Source: a virus
DNA length: 43,295 bases
Reading direction: 5' to 3' (one strand)
Virus record (IMG/VR): IMGVR_UViG_3300046007_011553
Location: 1 to 43,295 of that record
Part shown: piece by piece, positions 27,210-37,000 of the stretch
How positions within the stretch are numbered: the stretch's first letter is position 1
Layout: the number at the start of each line of letters is the position of its first letter
Position numbers and translations under genes: made by a program
Notes under the pieces: generated by a model
Seen by the model: the letters and a program-made list of their open reading frames with translations, nothing else
Databases searched by the model: none
What the model was told of the DNA's origin: nothing

Positions 27210-30200
27210 GTGGATGCAATAAAGAACATTATCGCAAGCACTGACGAGGAGTCTTTGGAGAAGATGTTGTCTCCGCTCATTCGTGAGCAGTTTCCTGCAT
27301 TTATGCGGGAAGACTACAGCAAACTTATCCTATTGGTCAAGGCATACTACGAGTGGTTGGAGCAGAGCGGAAATGCAGGAAATGTCCTGTCCAACATAGA
27401 CACGATTTATGATGTTGACGCAAATGAAGACGAGTTCTATACCCATTTCAGCAATACGTACTTGGCTTCATTTCCTGATCTTCTTGCAGAAAACTCTTCA
27501 GGCAACAAGCCAAACAAGAAAACTCTTCTGAAGAAGATCCGAGATTTTTACGGAAACAAAGGCACTGAAAGCGCGTACAAGTTCCTGTTCCGAGTTTTGT
27601 ACGACAGTGATGTGGAGTTCTACTACCCAAAGACAGATATCATAAAGGCATCTGACGGGCAGTGGATTGAGCCTAAGTCCATAAAGACTACAGTGAACAA
27701 CGGTTCTGCCCTGTTTGGTGCAAAGGGTGGTCAGATCATACAGACGCGTGGTAGCGAAACGGTTGCAAGCGCATTTGTGGACAGTGTGATTCAATACACA
27801 TTCAACGGTGCGCCTGTATGCGAGTTTTTCCTCAGCGACATCATTGGAGACTTTGTTCCTGAACTGCCTGTAAAAATCCTAAAAGACGGAGCAGAGTGGC
27901 AGGAAACAGCGTACTCTGTACTTGGAGAGTTCTTCATTGAACTTCCTGGCGACGGATATCGTGTAGGAGACAGTGTTACACTTATTGATCCCGTTGGTGG
28001 AAGCGGTCTGTCTGCAAAGGTAGAACAGGTGGGTTTGGCAGGTGGAATCAAGCGGATTTCCATTACCAACTCTGGTTTGAACTACGCTGCTGATGCGGTC
28101 GTGAGCATCTTCAATGACAGCGGACGACAGAGCGCAAAAGTAATCGCTCTGCGAACGGCAATCACAAACTACCCAGGATACTACGGCAGCAATCGCGGTA
28201 AGGTATCTTCGGACAAGAGCATCTACGACGGACACTACTATCAGGACTTCTCGTATCAACTGAAGTCGGCGGTGTCATTGGGCACGTACTTTGATGTGTT
28301 GAGTAAATTGATTCACCCTGTGGGTATGCGAATGTTTGGATCGGTGCTGTTAAAGGCATCGGTTGACAATCAAATATCAACGTCTGCACAGGGTATGTTC
28401 TCCAAAACGCCACTCATTGGGCAGTACACCCCGTACGCACCACGAACATACAATAACCTTCGCAACGGCATATTCCTGCCCAATCAGGTTCGTGGTGCCA
28501 CTCTACAGGTGTGGCTCAGTGCCTACACCATTGAAGGCAACAGCGCAACAGGAGTCACTGCAAACACCTCTCCACTTGGAAACACTGCAAGTATTGCGTT
28601 TGGCGTAAATAGGTTTGTTGATTTGGCTCGTGGAGTCACTTACACGGTTCCAAATGGAAATGCTGCGGAAACAACGGTATGGAGCGTTCCGCGATTCAAG
28701 CAAGAGGCAATCAACACTCACGCGTCTTTGGTGCTCCGACCGATCAACGAACGGGGATCTGATTTTGACGGAACTCACCTGTCGTCTTGGCGGTCTTACG
28801 GATATTGGAGCGGTCTTACTGTGGGTGCGCTTGGATTGTCTGCTGCACGTTCGTATTTTGTGGTGGCAAAGGGCAGAACAGGCACCACGATGGGTGCATT
28901 GGGCACGGCAACCACTTCACGCTACTTGGTTTCTGATGTGGGTGGTCATCACGGAATAGTGGTGGGAACCACAGGCGGAACTTCCACCCTTCGCGCCATT
29001 GCATACAACAATGCCTCACCTATTGCATCAAATAATATAGTAGGAACCATTTCAGGAGGTGTGGGCGAGTGGTTCGTGGTGTGCAGCACATACAATGGAA
29101 CTCCTGCCGCAAACGGCGCGCTTTCTTTGTTTGTAAACGGTGTTTGTGCTGGCACACAGGCAAGTTCAGGGCAAAACTCTCTTGTAAGCGGTCAGACTCT
29201 TGCTGTGGGAATGGCAAGCGGAATAGACAGCGTGTTTGATGGCGAAATTGCGGAAGTCATTTGTTATCAGGGTGATGTGGGCAAGGCTGATCGTGAAAAG
29301 GTAGAGGGGTATTTGGCGCACAAATACGGGCTTGCAGGCAAGTTGCCGTCCACACACCCGTTTAAGAACACTGTGCCTGGTGGCTCGTACTCATCGGGTC
29401 GGTGGTACGGAAACACAGGCGACTACTATCCGCTAGGCTACAATCCGTATATTGGTTCCACTACTGAAGTGGGTCGCGACGGCACAACTGCGCCCCTTGG
29501 ATCGCTGTTTGTTGATTCAGGTTTGGGATACACATTTACCGTTGCAAACGAACACGGGATTACTTCACACAACCCCACAGGTTCCCCGTTGGGCAGCACT
29601 GCTGCGTGGTGGGACAACGGTGCATCAGGCAGCAACAAGGAAACAGCCCTTGACCCCTCACACATTCGCGGTTTGGCATTGTGGCTGCGACCAGAGAATA
29701 TTGGTGTGTGTGGATCAGTTGCAAACGGCAGGAGCGCAGACGTATGGCGTGATGCGTCACCGTTCCAAAACCACGCCCTGCCGCCCACGTGGGGTCGGTT
29801 CAACGGGAGCGGCTACGCGTCTGCGGGAGTCACCATAGACAAACTGCGCCCTGTGCTTTCGGTTGGTTCGCTTGCTGGACCCACGGGCGTGTGTTTCAAT
29901 GGCGGTGTACTATACGCACCCACAACGGTATGGAACGGAGCAAGCCTTGCCCAATGGATACAGATGGGCAACACGCACGGCGCAGGAACCACTGCGGAGC
30001 GCATACTCACAGGTCAGCACCTATATCTGACCAATCCCCTTAATCTGCCAGATGAGGCAGACATATTTGTGGTGATGCGCCCCACGGTTGACGGCTACGA
30101 CAAGGGATTGGGGCTGTTCTCGTCTGATGCGGGATTGACCGCGTATCGCCGTGACGACACCGTTTTGTATCACCGTTCTTACAATCCTGTTGATCGCAAT

Positions 30201-31151
30201 ACTGCACTTGCAAACTCCGCATACTACAGAGTTCTTCCCAACGGCTCTCTCCTGTATCCATCGGTTGCACCAAGCGGATTGGTGGGTTTCCGCCCATCAG
30301 GATCCAAGACAGGCGTGCAGCAGAACACCATAGCCTACGATCCCCATGTGTCAGGCGTGTGCTTTGGTGTAGCCGTTGGCGAGTGGCGGCGGGACTCGTC
30401 GCGGCGCATAGAGTCGTTCCTTAATGGGGACGAGTCCAAGAACTACTCTCTTGCAAGCGGCAGGCGGATTGCTGCTGTGAATACGCCCAATTCTGATGAT
30501 TACCTGATCAAAAATGGTTTGGTGATGTGGTTGGATGCTGGAAATACAGTTTCATATCCTGGAAGCGGAACCACGTGGTTTGATTTGAGTGGACAAGGAA
30601 ATAACGGAACTCTTGTTGGTGGAGTGCAATACAGCAATGAAAACTCAGGTGCTTTTGTTTTTGATGGTATAAATGATCATGTTACTTTTGCAAATCCGCT
30701 AAATCAGTCGCAGATGCAGCAAGTATGGACTGTTCAGGGGTGGATCAATATTACAACTAAACCATCACAGGTTTTTATTAGTGGTCTTAACTCTGGCTTG
30801 TGGGTTGAATATTCTCAAGGAAACAACTCGCTGTTGTATTTGAATAGTGGGACAAATGACTACTACACATACGGAGGTCAGTTCACTGCTCAAGGATGGG
30901 TTCTGTGTACATTCAGATTCAATAACTCAACAGCAGACAGGCAAATTTGGAGAAATGTTACAAATATAAGCACAGGAGGTCCGAATCAAACTACCACTCC
31001 ATTGGGTCAAAGCAGCACTTTTGTTCTTGGAGCATCAAACGCTTCAACTATTAAAGGACGAGTATCTAATCTAATGATATACAACAGATATTTGAGTGAT
31101 GTAGAGATTCAACAGAATTTCAATGTTCTCCGAAACAGGTATGGAGTCTAA
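27210..31151 (+). CDS. 7: gp7-like baseplate wedge protein with LamG-type modules, 1313 aa
   Basis: It starts with GTG 27210; an AAGGA lies 13 bases upstream and no ATG is better placed. Residues 1-400 match the wedge family (SPLIREQFPAFMREDYSKLI, AYYEWLEQSG, DFYGNKGTESAYKFLFRVLY, VEFYYPKTDIIKASDGQWIE). From about 500 on, lectin-like laminin-G modules are added: one at about 505-715 (ending KVEGYLAHKYGLAGKLPS), a second at about 815-1095 with similar parts (GLALWLRPENIG), and a third at about 1098-1313 (GLVMWLDAGNTVSYPGSGTT, FVFDGINDHVTFA). The third is visibly more A/T-rich in codon use. The modules would bind surface glycans. Confidence 0.82.
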   Translation: MDAIKNIIASTDEESLEKMLSPLIREQFPAFMREDYSKLILLVKAYYEWLEQSGNAGNVLSNIDTIYDVDANEDEFYTHFSNTYLASFPDLLAENSSGNKPNKKTLLKKIRDFYGNKGTESAYKFLFRVLYDSDVEFYYPKTDIIKASDGQWIEPKSIKTTVNNGSALFGAKGGQIIQTRGSETVASAFVDSVIQYTFNGAPVCEFFLSDIIGDFVPELPVKILKDGAEWQETAYSVLGEFFIELPGDGYRVGDSVTLIDPVGGSGLSAKVEQVGLAGGIKRISITNSGLNYAADAVVSIFNDSGRQSAKVIALRTAITNYPGYYGSNRGKVSSDKSIYDGHYYQDFSYQLKSAVSLGTYFDVLSKLIHPVGMRMFGSVLLKASVDNQISTSAQGMFSKTPLIGQYTPYAPRTYNNLRNGIFLPNQVRGATLQVWLSAYTIEGNSATGVTANTSPLGNTASIAFGVNRFVDLARGVTYTVPNGNAAETTVWSVPRFKQEAINTHASLVLRPINERGSDFDGTHLSSWRSYGYWSGLTVGALGLSAARSYFVVAKGRTGTTMGALGTATTSRYLVSDVGGHHGIVVGTTGGTSTLRAIAYNNASPIASNNIVGTISGGVGEWFVVCSTYNGTPAANGALSLFVNGVCAGTQASSGQNSLVSGQTLAVGMASGIDSVFDGEIAEVICYQGDVGKADREKVEGYLAHKYGLAGKLPSTHPFKNTVPGGSYSSGRWYGNTGDYYPLGYNPYIGSTTEVGRDGTTAPLGSLFVDSGLGYTFTVANEHGITSHNPTGSPLGSTAAWWDNGASGSNKETALDPSHIRGLALWLRPENIGVCGSVANGRSADVWRDASPFQNHALPPTWGRFNGSGYASAGVTIDKLRPVLSVGSLAGPTGVCFNGGVLYAPTTVWNGASLAQWIQMGNTHGAGTTAERILTGQHLYLTNPLNLPDEADIFVVMRPTVDGYDKGLGLFSSDAGLTAYRRDDTVLYHRSYNPVDRNTALANSAYYRVLPNGSLLYPSVAPSGLVGFRPSGSKTGVQQNTIAYDPHVSGVCFGVAVGEWRRDSSRRIESFLNGDESKNYSLASGRRIAAVNTPNSDDYLIKNGLVMWLDAGNTVSYPGSGTTWFDLSGQGNNGTLVGGVQYSNENSGAFVFDGINDHVTFANPLNQSQMQQVWTVQGWINITTKPSQVFISGLNSGLWVEYSQGNNSLLYLNSGTNDYYTYGGQFTAQGWVLCTFRFNNSTADRQIWRNVTNISTGGPNQTTTPLGQSSTFVLGASNASTIKGRVSNLMIYNRYLSDVEIQQNFNVLRNRYGV

Positions 31152-31153
31152 AG

Positions 31154-31678
31154 ATGGCTGAAGAGTTCTCAACATCTCAGGAATCTGCATTTGCCGCACC
31201 ACAGGAGCAGTACAACTCTGCGCCCATAGACTTGGCTCGCATGGGCGCGTACGTGCGCCTGAACGCTGAGAGCACCCAAACTGCGCCCAATACCACATGG
31301 GTTAACGATCTCACAAACAACACCACCAACCCGTCGTTTTCGTTTGCGGGTGTGGTGTCTGAAGTAATCGTGTTTAACCGCAAACTATCCGAAGAGGAGC
31401 GGCAGATCGTGTACGGATACCTGTCCCGCAAATACGCCCTTGAAACCAAAATGCCTGACGCGTTCAAGACATCCCACAACAGTGCGTATCTTGCAGGGAT
31501 TTCGTATTGGGGCATACAGCCACACCCAAACACAAACGGTCTAGACACTATTCCAAAGGGTGCAGAGTTCTCTGGCATCACCCTCAACAGGTTCTTTGCT
31601 ATGAATGAGACAGTCTACAAGTCCGCAGGCACTCGGCTTTCTGACGGGACTGTGCTTGGCAGCGATACATACGCTTAA
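31154..31678 (+). CDS. LamG-type module remnant / displaced C-terminus, 174 aa
   Basis: ATG 31154 has GGAG upstream and begins 2 bases after the previous stop. After an unrelated lead-in (to about residue 55), the sequence FAGVVSEVIVFNRKLSEEER with QIVYGYLSRKYALETKMPDA matches the end of the first LamG-type module in the preceding gene (GEIAEVICYQG...KVEGYLAHKYG). The rest, to DGTVLGSDTYA, resembles the linker after that module (DGTTAPLGSLFVD). It therefore looks like the former C-terminus of the wedge gene, cut off when a new terminal module with its own stop was inserted. It may be expressed or be a relic. Confidence 0.65.
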   Translation: MAEEFSTSQESAFAAPQEQYNSAPIDLARMGAYVRLNAESTQTAPNTTWVNDLTNNTTNPSFSFAGVVSEVIVFNRKLSEEERQIVYGYLSRKYALETKMPDAFKTSHNSAYLAGISYWGIQPHPNTNGLDTIPKGAEFSGITLNRFFAMNETVYKSAGTRLSDGTVLGSDTYA

Positions 31679-31689
31679 AGGGGAAATAC

Positions 31690-34038
31690 ATGGGCAGTTA
31701 CATCAAGGCATCTATGGAGCGGTCGTATGCGGAGAGTTTCCTTGCGGAACTTGAGCGCAATGACAATCAGTATTTCCTGTTCATAGGCAAGGGCACCACT
31801 TGGGCAAACGAGAGCAGTCCTCCTGCGTACACGGATTCTGTGGCATCCGAGTATCAGATAATGAACGACATCATTGGATACAAGAAACTGTCGCCCGAAA
31901 ATGTCCTGTTTGCTCTTCCTCGTTACGAGTGGATAAGCGGCACGGTTTACGACCAATACAGTGATACGACCGAACTGTTCAGCGAAAACGATCCGCAAAT
32001 CTTCTATGTGGTTACAGACGAGAACAAGATATACAAGTGCCTGTCCAACAACAGCGGCGGGACATCAACGGTCAAGCCGTCTTTGGTTGTAACCACTCCA
32101 TTTACCCTTTCGGATGGGTACACGTGGCAATACTTGGCTACTGTTCGGGAAAGTGATCTGCCGTACGAGTTGACGGATTATGTTCCTGTTGATTTTGCGG
32201 TAACCTCTACAGATACAGAAACACAAACGCAATGGAATGCGCAGGTTGACGCTGTAAACGCTTCCATTACCCGAATGACCACTGTAAACGCAGCAGGTGC
32301 GTCCGCAGGTGTCTATCCTAATACGGTTGACCGATCAACTAGCAGTCCAATTACTGCATGGGTACTCAATGTGGCATCAATTACTCCAAGCACAACAATT
32401 CCTACAAGAAAGACGATAAAAGTAACAGAATCAAATTCTTACGCTCTTTTGTCGTCGCTTTCAAGCATAACTGATTGCGTGGGATATGTGATGCGTGTCA
32501 ACAATAGCACGATTAATCCAAAAGAAGTAAACAACTATGGTGTTATAGTAAGTGCTTCTATAACCTCTTCTCCACAAGAAGTAACTTTTGTTGTTGAAGA
32601 TGACGCTCTGCCATTTACTCTCACCCCAAGCGTAAACTCGTCGCAGTTCTGTTCTGTTCAGATATTGCCTTACGTAAAGATTGTTGGTGACGGCAGCGGA
32701 GCGTACGCTTTCCCTGTGATGAACAGTAACAAGACTGTATCGCGAATGGACGTTGTTAGCGGCGGGAGAAACTACTCAAAAGTTTCTGCTCGTATTGTAA
32801 GCCCAAAGACTGCTGTAACAGTGCATCCAACGATCACTCCTGTCCTCTCTCCAAAGGGAGGTCACGGTAGCAATATCTTGAAAGAACTGAATGTAAAGGA
32901 CGTTCTCATCATAACCAAAATAGATGAGTACGATGCACAAGTTATTCGTGGTGGCGGAAACTACAGGCAGTTTGGCATAATAAAGAACCCTGTACTCAAT
33001 GACGGCAGCGGAAGGATTGCAGGCAAGGAAAACTTCAATTACCGCGACATGACTCTTATTTCAACCGATGGCATTTACGACAGCGGAGACTTTGACCTCG
33101 GTGTTTCTAATATAGTGATTGGAACGGAAACATATGCGTCCGCAAAACCATTGGAAGTAAAAACCACGACTTCATCTTCTGTGGTGCTGAAGACACTAAA
33201 CACATCAGGCAAGTTCATCACGCGTCAGGATAGGATAAATGACTACGATCTGACTGTTGGTGCGGTTCAGTCTCCATTTATTGTGGGAGAAACAGTTCGG
33301 CAAACCGTTCCTGCTGGAACCCTTGTGGGAACGAGCAACTACGGATTTGACCTTAATGTGGAGGGTACAGTCGTTAACTATTCATCAGGTTCACCTGTTG
33401 TTTCTGTTCGCTTGGTTAGCGGTGGTGGTTTTGTGGACGGGTTGATTATGGAAGGCACCCGTTCAGGTGTGACAGCAAGCGTTACCGCTGTACATCCACG
33501 ATACGGCGAATCTGTGTGGATTACTCAAACCGGAGTAAACTCTGCGTCTTTCCGCACTCGCGGTGGAAACCAAAAGTTGTACAGGGTGGTTGATGTTGGT
33601 GGTGCTTATTTTGACTTGGATCAAACACCTTCATACAGAGGTCTTCATGTGTTGAACGTGAACAGCAGCATCAGTGGCGTGTGCGGAGGCACTGACACCA
33701 CATCCGCTCCTATTTTGCCTTCGTCGTTCTCCAACGGTGAGTTTGTGCAGCAGGGCATCAGCGGTTCCATTGGAAACTACGCAAGTGGTACAGTGTTTGA
33801 TTGGGAATACATCAACCCTTCGTACGGGAGACTGTATCTTACAGACGTTCTTGGAGCATTCAAGAGCGTGGCAACGGACGGCTTGACAGGAACACAAATA
33901 AAAGAGTACATAGTGTCGTCTGTGGAGGCTCCGCAGATTGACCGAACGTCTGGAGAAGTCTTATACATATCCAATGTTCGCCCAATTGCTAGAACAATAG
34001 GGCAAGAAGAGGAATTCCGCCTGCGCCTGGGCTTCTAA
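31690..34038 (+). CDS. 8: gp8-like baseplate wedge protein, 782 aa
   Basis: The first 180 residues match T4-like gp8: NDNQYFLFIGKGTTWANESS, IIGYKKLSPENVLFALPRYE, WISGTVYDQY, FYVVTDENKIYKCLSNNSGG, and SDGYTWQYLATVRESDLPYE. The remainder is beta-rich, with repeated units such as VVSGGRNYSKVSARIVSPKT. T4 gp8 is 334 residues, so this is an enlarged form of the type seen in cyanophage-like relatives. gp8 dimers join gp7 and gp10 in the wedge. ATG 31690 has AAAGGGG upstream. Confidence 0.84.
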   Translation: MGSYIKASMERSYAESFLAELERNDNQYFLFIGKGTTWANESSPPAYTDSVASEYQIMNDIIGYKKLSPENVLFALPRYEWISGTVYDQYSDTTELFSENDPQIFYVVTDENKIYKCLSNNSGGTSTVKPSLVVTTPFTLSDGYTWQYLATVRESDLPYELTDYVPVDFAVTSTDTETQTQWNAQVDAVNASITRMTTVNAAGASAGVYPNTVDRSTSSPITAWVLNVASITPSTTIPTRKTIKVTESNSYALLSSLSSITDCVGYVMRVNNSTINPKEVNNYGVIVSASITSSPQEVTFVVEDDALPFTLTPSVNSSQFCSVQILPYVKIVGDGSGAYAFPVMNSNKTVSRMDVVSGGRNYSKVSARIVSPKTAVTVHPTITPVLSPKGGHGSNILKELNVKDVLIITKIDEYDAQVIRGGGNYRQFGIIKNPVLNDGSGRIAGKENFNYRDMTLISTDGIYDSGDFDLGVSNIVIGTETYASAKPLEVKTTTSSSVVLKTLNTSGKFITRQDRINDYDLTVGAVQSPFIVGETVRQTVPAGTLVGTSNYGFDLNVEGTVVNYSSGSPVVSVRLVSGGGFVDGLIMEGTRSGVTASVTAVHPRYGESVWITQTGVNSASFRTRGGNQKLYRVVDVGGAYFDLDQTPSYRGLHVLNVNSSISGVCGGTDTTSAPILPSSFSNGEFVQQGISGSIGNYASGTVFDWEYINPSYGRLYLTDVLGAFKSVATDGLTGTQIKEYIVSSVEAPQIDRTSGEVLYISNVRPIARTIGQEEEFRLRLGF

Positions 34039-34047
34039 GAGGGACAC

Positions 34048-37000
34048 ATGGCATACGATCCAAGCATCTTCAATATCAATCCATACTACGACGATTTTGA
34101 TGCGAATAAGGGGTTTCTTCGTGTGCTGTTCAAGCCCGGTTACGCGCTTCAGGCGCGTGAACTAACCCAACTGCAATCCATCCTTCAGGATCAGGTTTCT
34201 CGCGTAGGCGACCACCTGTTCAAAGACGGATCACGGATTGTAGGGGGCGGAATAAGCGTCCGAAACTCACAGTACATCATGGTTGATGCGGGAGTTGGCA
34301 CCGCCATAGAAGGCGTGACGGATTACGAAACTTTTGTTGGCGGAACACTGACGGACTCTTCAGGCAACTCTGCACGGATTGTTCACTACTTGGAGCCAGA
34401 TCCAGACACAGATAATAAACTTATTCTTGTGGTGGATTTTACTTCGGGTTCGGCATTCAGCGGAACTCTCACATTTACAAAAGAAGACTTGGAGATAACG
34501 GGTCTAGTTACTTCTTCCACTCAGACAAGCGGCGAATGCAAAGTAGTAAGCGTATCAGACGGTATTTTTTACGTTGATGGATTTTTTGTTCGGGTTCAGA
34601 CACAGCACTACTCGCCTTTCACAATAACTGATGGATACAGGGATCTGTCTTTTGATGACTTCACTGTCCTGTCAAAGAAGGTTGGATTCTACGTTAATAG
34701 GGATTCGGTAACAGAGCAGGAAGACTCTACTCTTCGTGATCCTTCTATTGGCTCGTACAACTATAATGCTCCAGGTGCAGATCGCTACAAGATAATTCTG
34801 TCGCTCGGTCAGGCAGACTTGGACGAGACACCAAATGACTTTGTAGAACTTCTACGATTTGAAAATGGCAAGATAACAAAGAAGATTGATCGGGTCACAT
34901 ACGGCGATATTGAAAAGGCACTTGCCCGCCGAACATATGACGAGTCTGGCTCGTACACCGTCAAGCCTTTTGATGTAGTGATCAAACCGAACTCTTCCAC
35001 TATCTTGAACGCTTCTATTTCTGGTGGAAAAGCGTACGTTCTTGGATACGAAGTAGAAAATCAGTATCCGCAAACTGTTCCATTCAACAAGGCACGAACA
35101 ACACAAACAGAGAATCGGGCAGTTTTCCCGTATACAACAGGCAACAAAGTTGGCGTTCTCATGTCTTCAGACGCAAATTTTGGATTGTCTTTTGCTGAAC
35201 ATTCAGTGACTATTGGTTCAGGCTCTGCTGCTGTTCGGTTTTTTGACTCTTCTAACTCTGTGATTGCCACGGGATATGTTCACGGCGCAATACCAAATCC
35301 TATTGAGGAAAACACATCCGACACAGCCAGGATTGGATACGAATACGATCTGTACCTTTATGGCATCAGCGGAAACGTGTCTAACGGCGTATCTGGCTGC
35401 ATATACCTGAACACGACAGGCACAACTGTTTCGCCGTTTATTCCATCTGCGCCCAATGCGAAATTTGTTTCTTCTCTTACCGACTACTCGTCATTGGTTT
35501 TCCCGATGGAACCAGGTTACGCAGTAGATACCGTTCAGTCTGCAAAAATTATTGGCAAACTTATTAGTGATCGTGAAACACCTGTAACTGTTACAACAAC
35601 AGGAACAGTCACAAAGTACGTTATTAGCAGAGATGTTTTTGCCAATAGTGTTGGCGCAGTTGGAAGTTCTGTTTTCCGTTTTTTGCAATACGGAACAGGA
35701 AACGAGACAAACAGCAGCGATCTTCAGGACGTAACCTTCATAAAATCAACTGGAACCGATGCTTCGTTGGCAATGAAGCCGTTTGCAAATGGTGCACGAA
35801 TCTACACCAATTCAGAGCGTTCTACACTGACTATAGAGATTCCTTTTGCACCTGCGCAATTCCAATCAGGAACAATTCAGGCAGTTTGTCCTTTGGAGTA
35901 CACTCCATCAATCACTGCTTCCAGCACCTACAGGACAAAAGTCTCTACCGATAGTCAGCAAACAGCCCCTAGTTTCACTAATGTGGTTGACGAAAACGGG
36001 CGGCGGTATTTCTTACTTGCAAACCGCGATGTGTATTCCATAGTCTCCGTTACTGCCAACGGTGTGGATTACACAAATGATTTTGAATTGGACGACGGGC
36101 AACGGGATACCCATTACGACTTCTCCCGTCTTTACGTGAAAGAATCACTGACCAACGAGGGCAGGTATTCTTCTGGAAATGGTTTGGAGCAGGTTACTCT
36201 GACCATCGCGTATAGGTATTTTCAGCACGGAGGCTTGGCGTGCGCTCCGTTTATCGGCAAGCATTCGTATCCTGATATTCCGTATGATCAGATTCCGCTG
36301 TATACAGATCGCAAGAGCGGAAAGACTGTATCGCTTGCAAATTGCCTAGACTTCCGACGCAGTGGGCTTACTGCAACCACACCTATGCTCAAGCCGTACG
36401 GCAGGGCAGAATTCAGTTCCGCAAGGGATGCAGAAATTACGTATACCCACTATCTTCCCCGTGTAGACAAGTTGTGCGTGAAGGCAGATCCTGAAGACGG
36501 ATCTCCGCTGTTCTTCTTTGTGACAGGAACTCCTGACTTGGCACCTATTGCGCCTCCTGATCCAGAAGACGCATTGGTTATTGCCACTGTAACTGTTCCT
36601 GCGTACACTCACAACGCTTCTGATGTGGTTGTCACTGCTGTGGAAAACAAGCGGTACACAATGGGCGACATTGGCAAGATTCAAAAGCGAGTGGACGAGG
36701 TGGAGGTTTTTGCAAAACTTTCACTATCAGAACTTGAAGCAGAGTCAACGTCTTTGCGCGACAGTTCTGACCAAATGGAACCTTTAAAGACATCCATTTT
36801 CTCTGACGAGTTCTACGGGCACTCTGTTGCAGATGTAAGCGATACAGCATATTCGTGTTCAGTTGACTACGAGCGTGGAGAACTGCGTCCATTCTTTACA
36901 GAAACGCCGCTCACCCTTCCTCAACCACAGGTGTCTGCTGATACTGTTGTGACCTCTGACGGGATTGCTATGCTCAACTACACGGAAACACCCCATGTTG

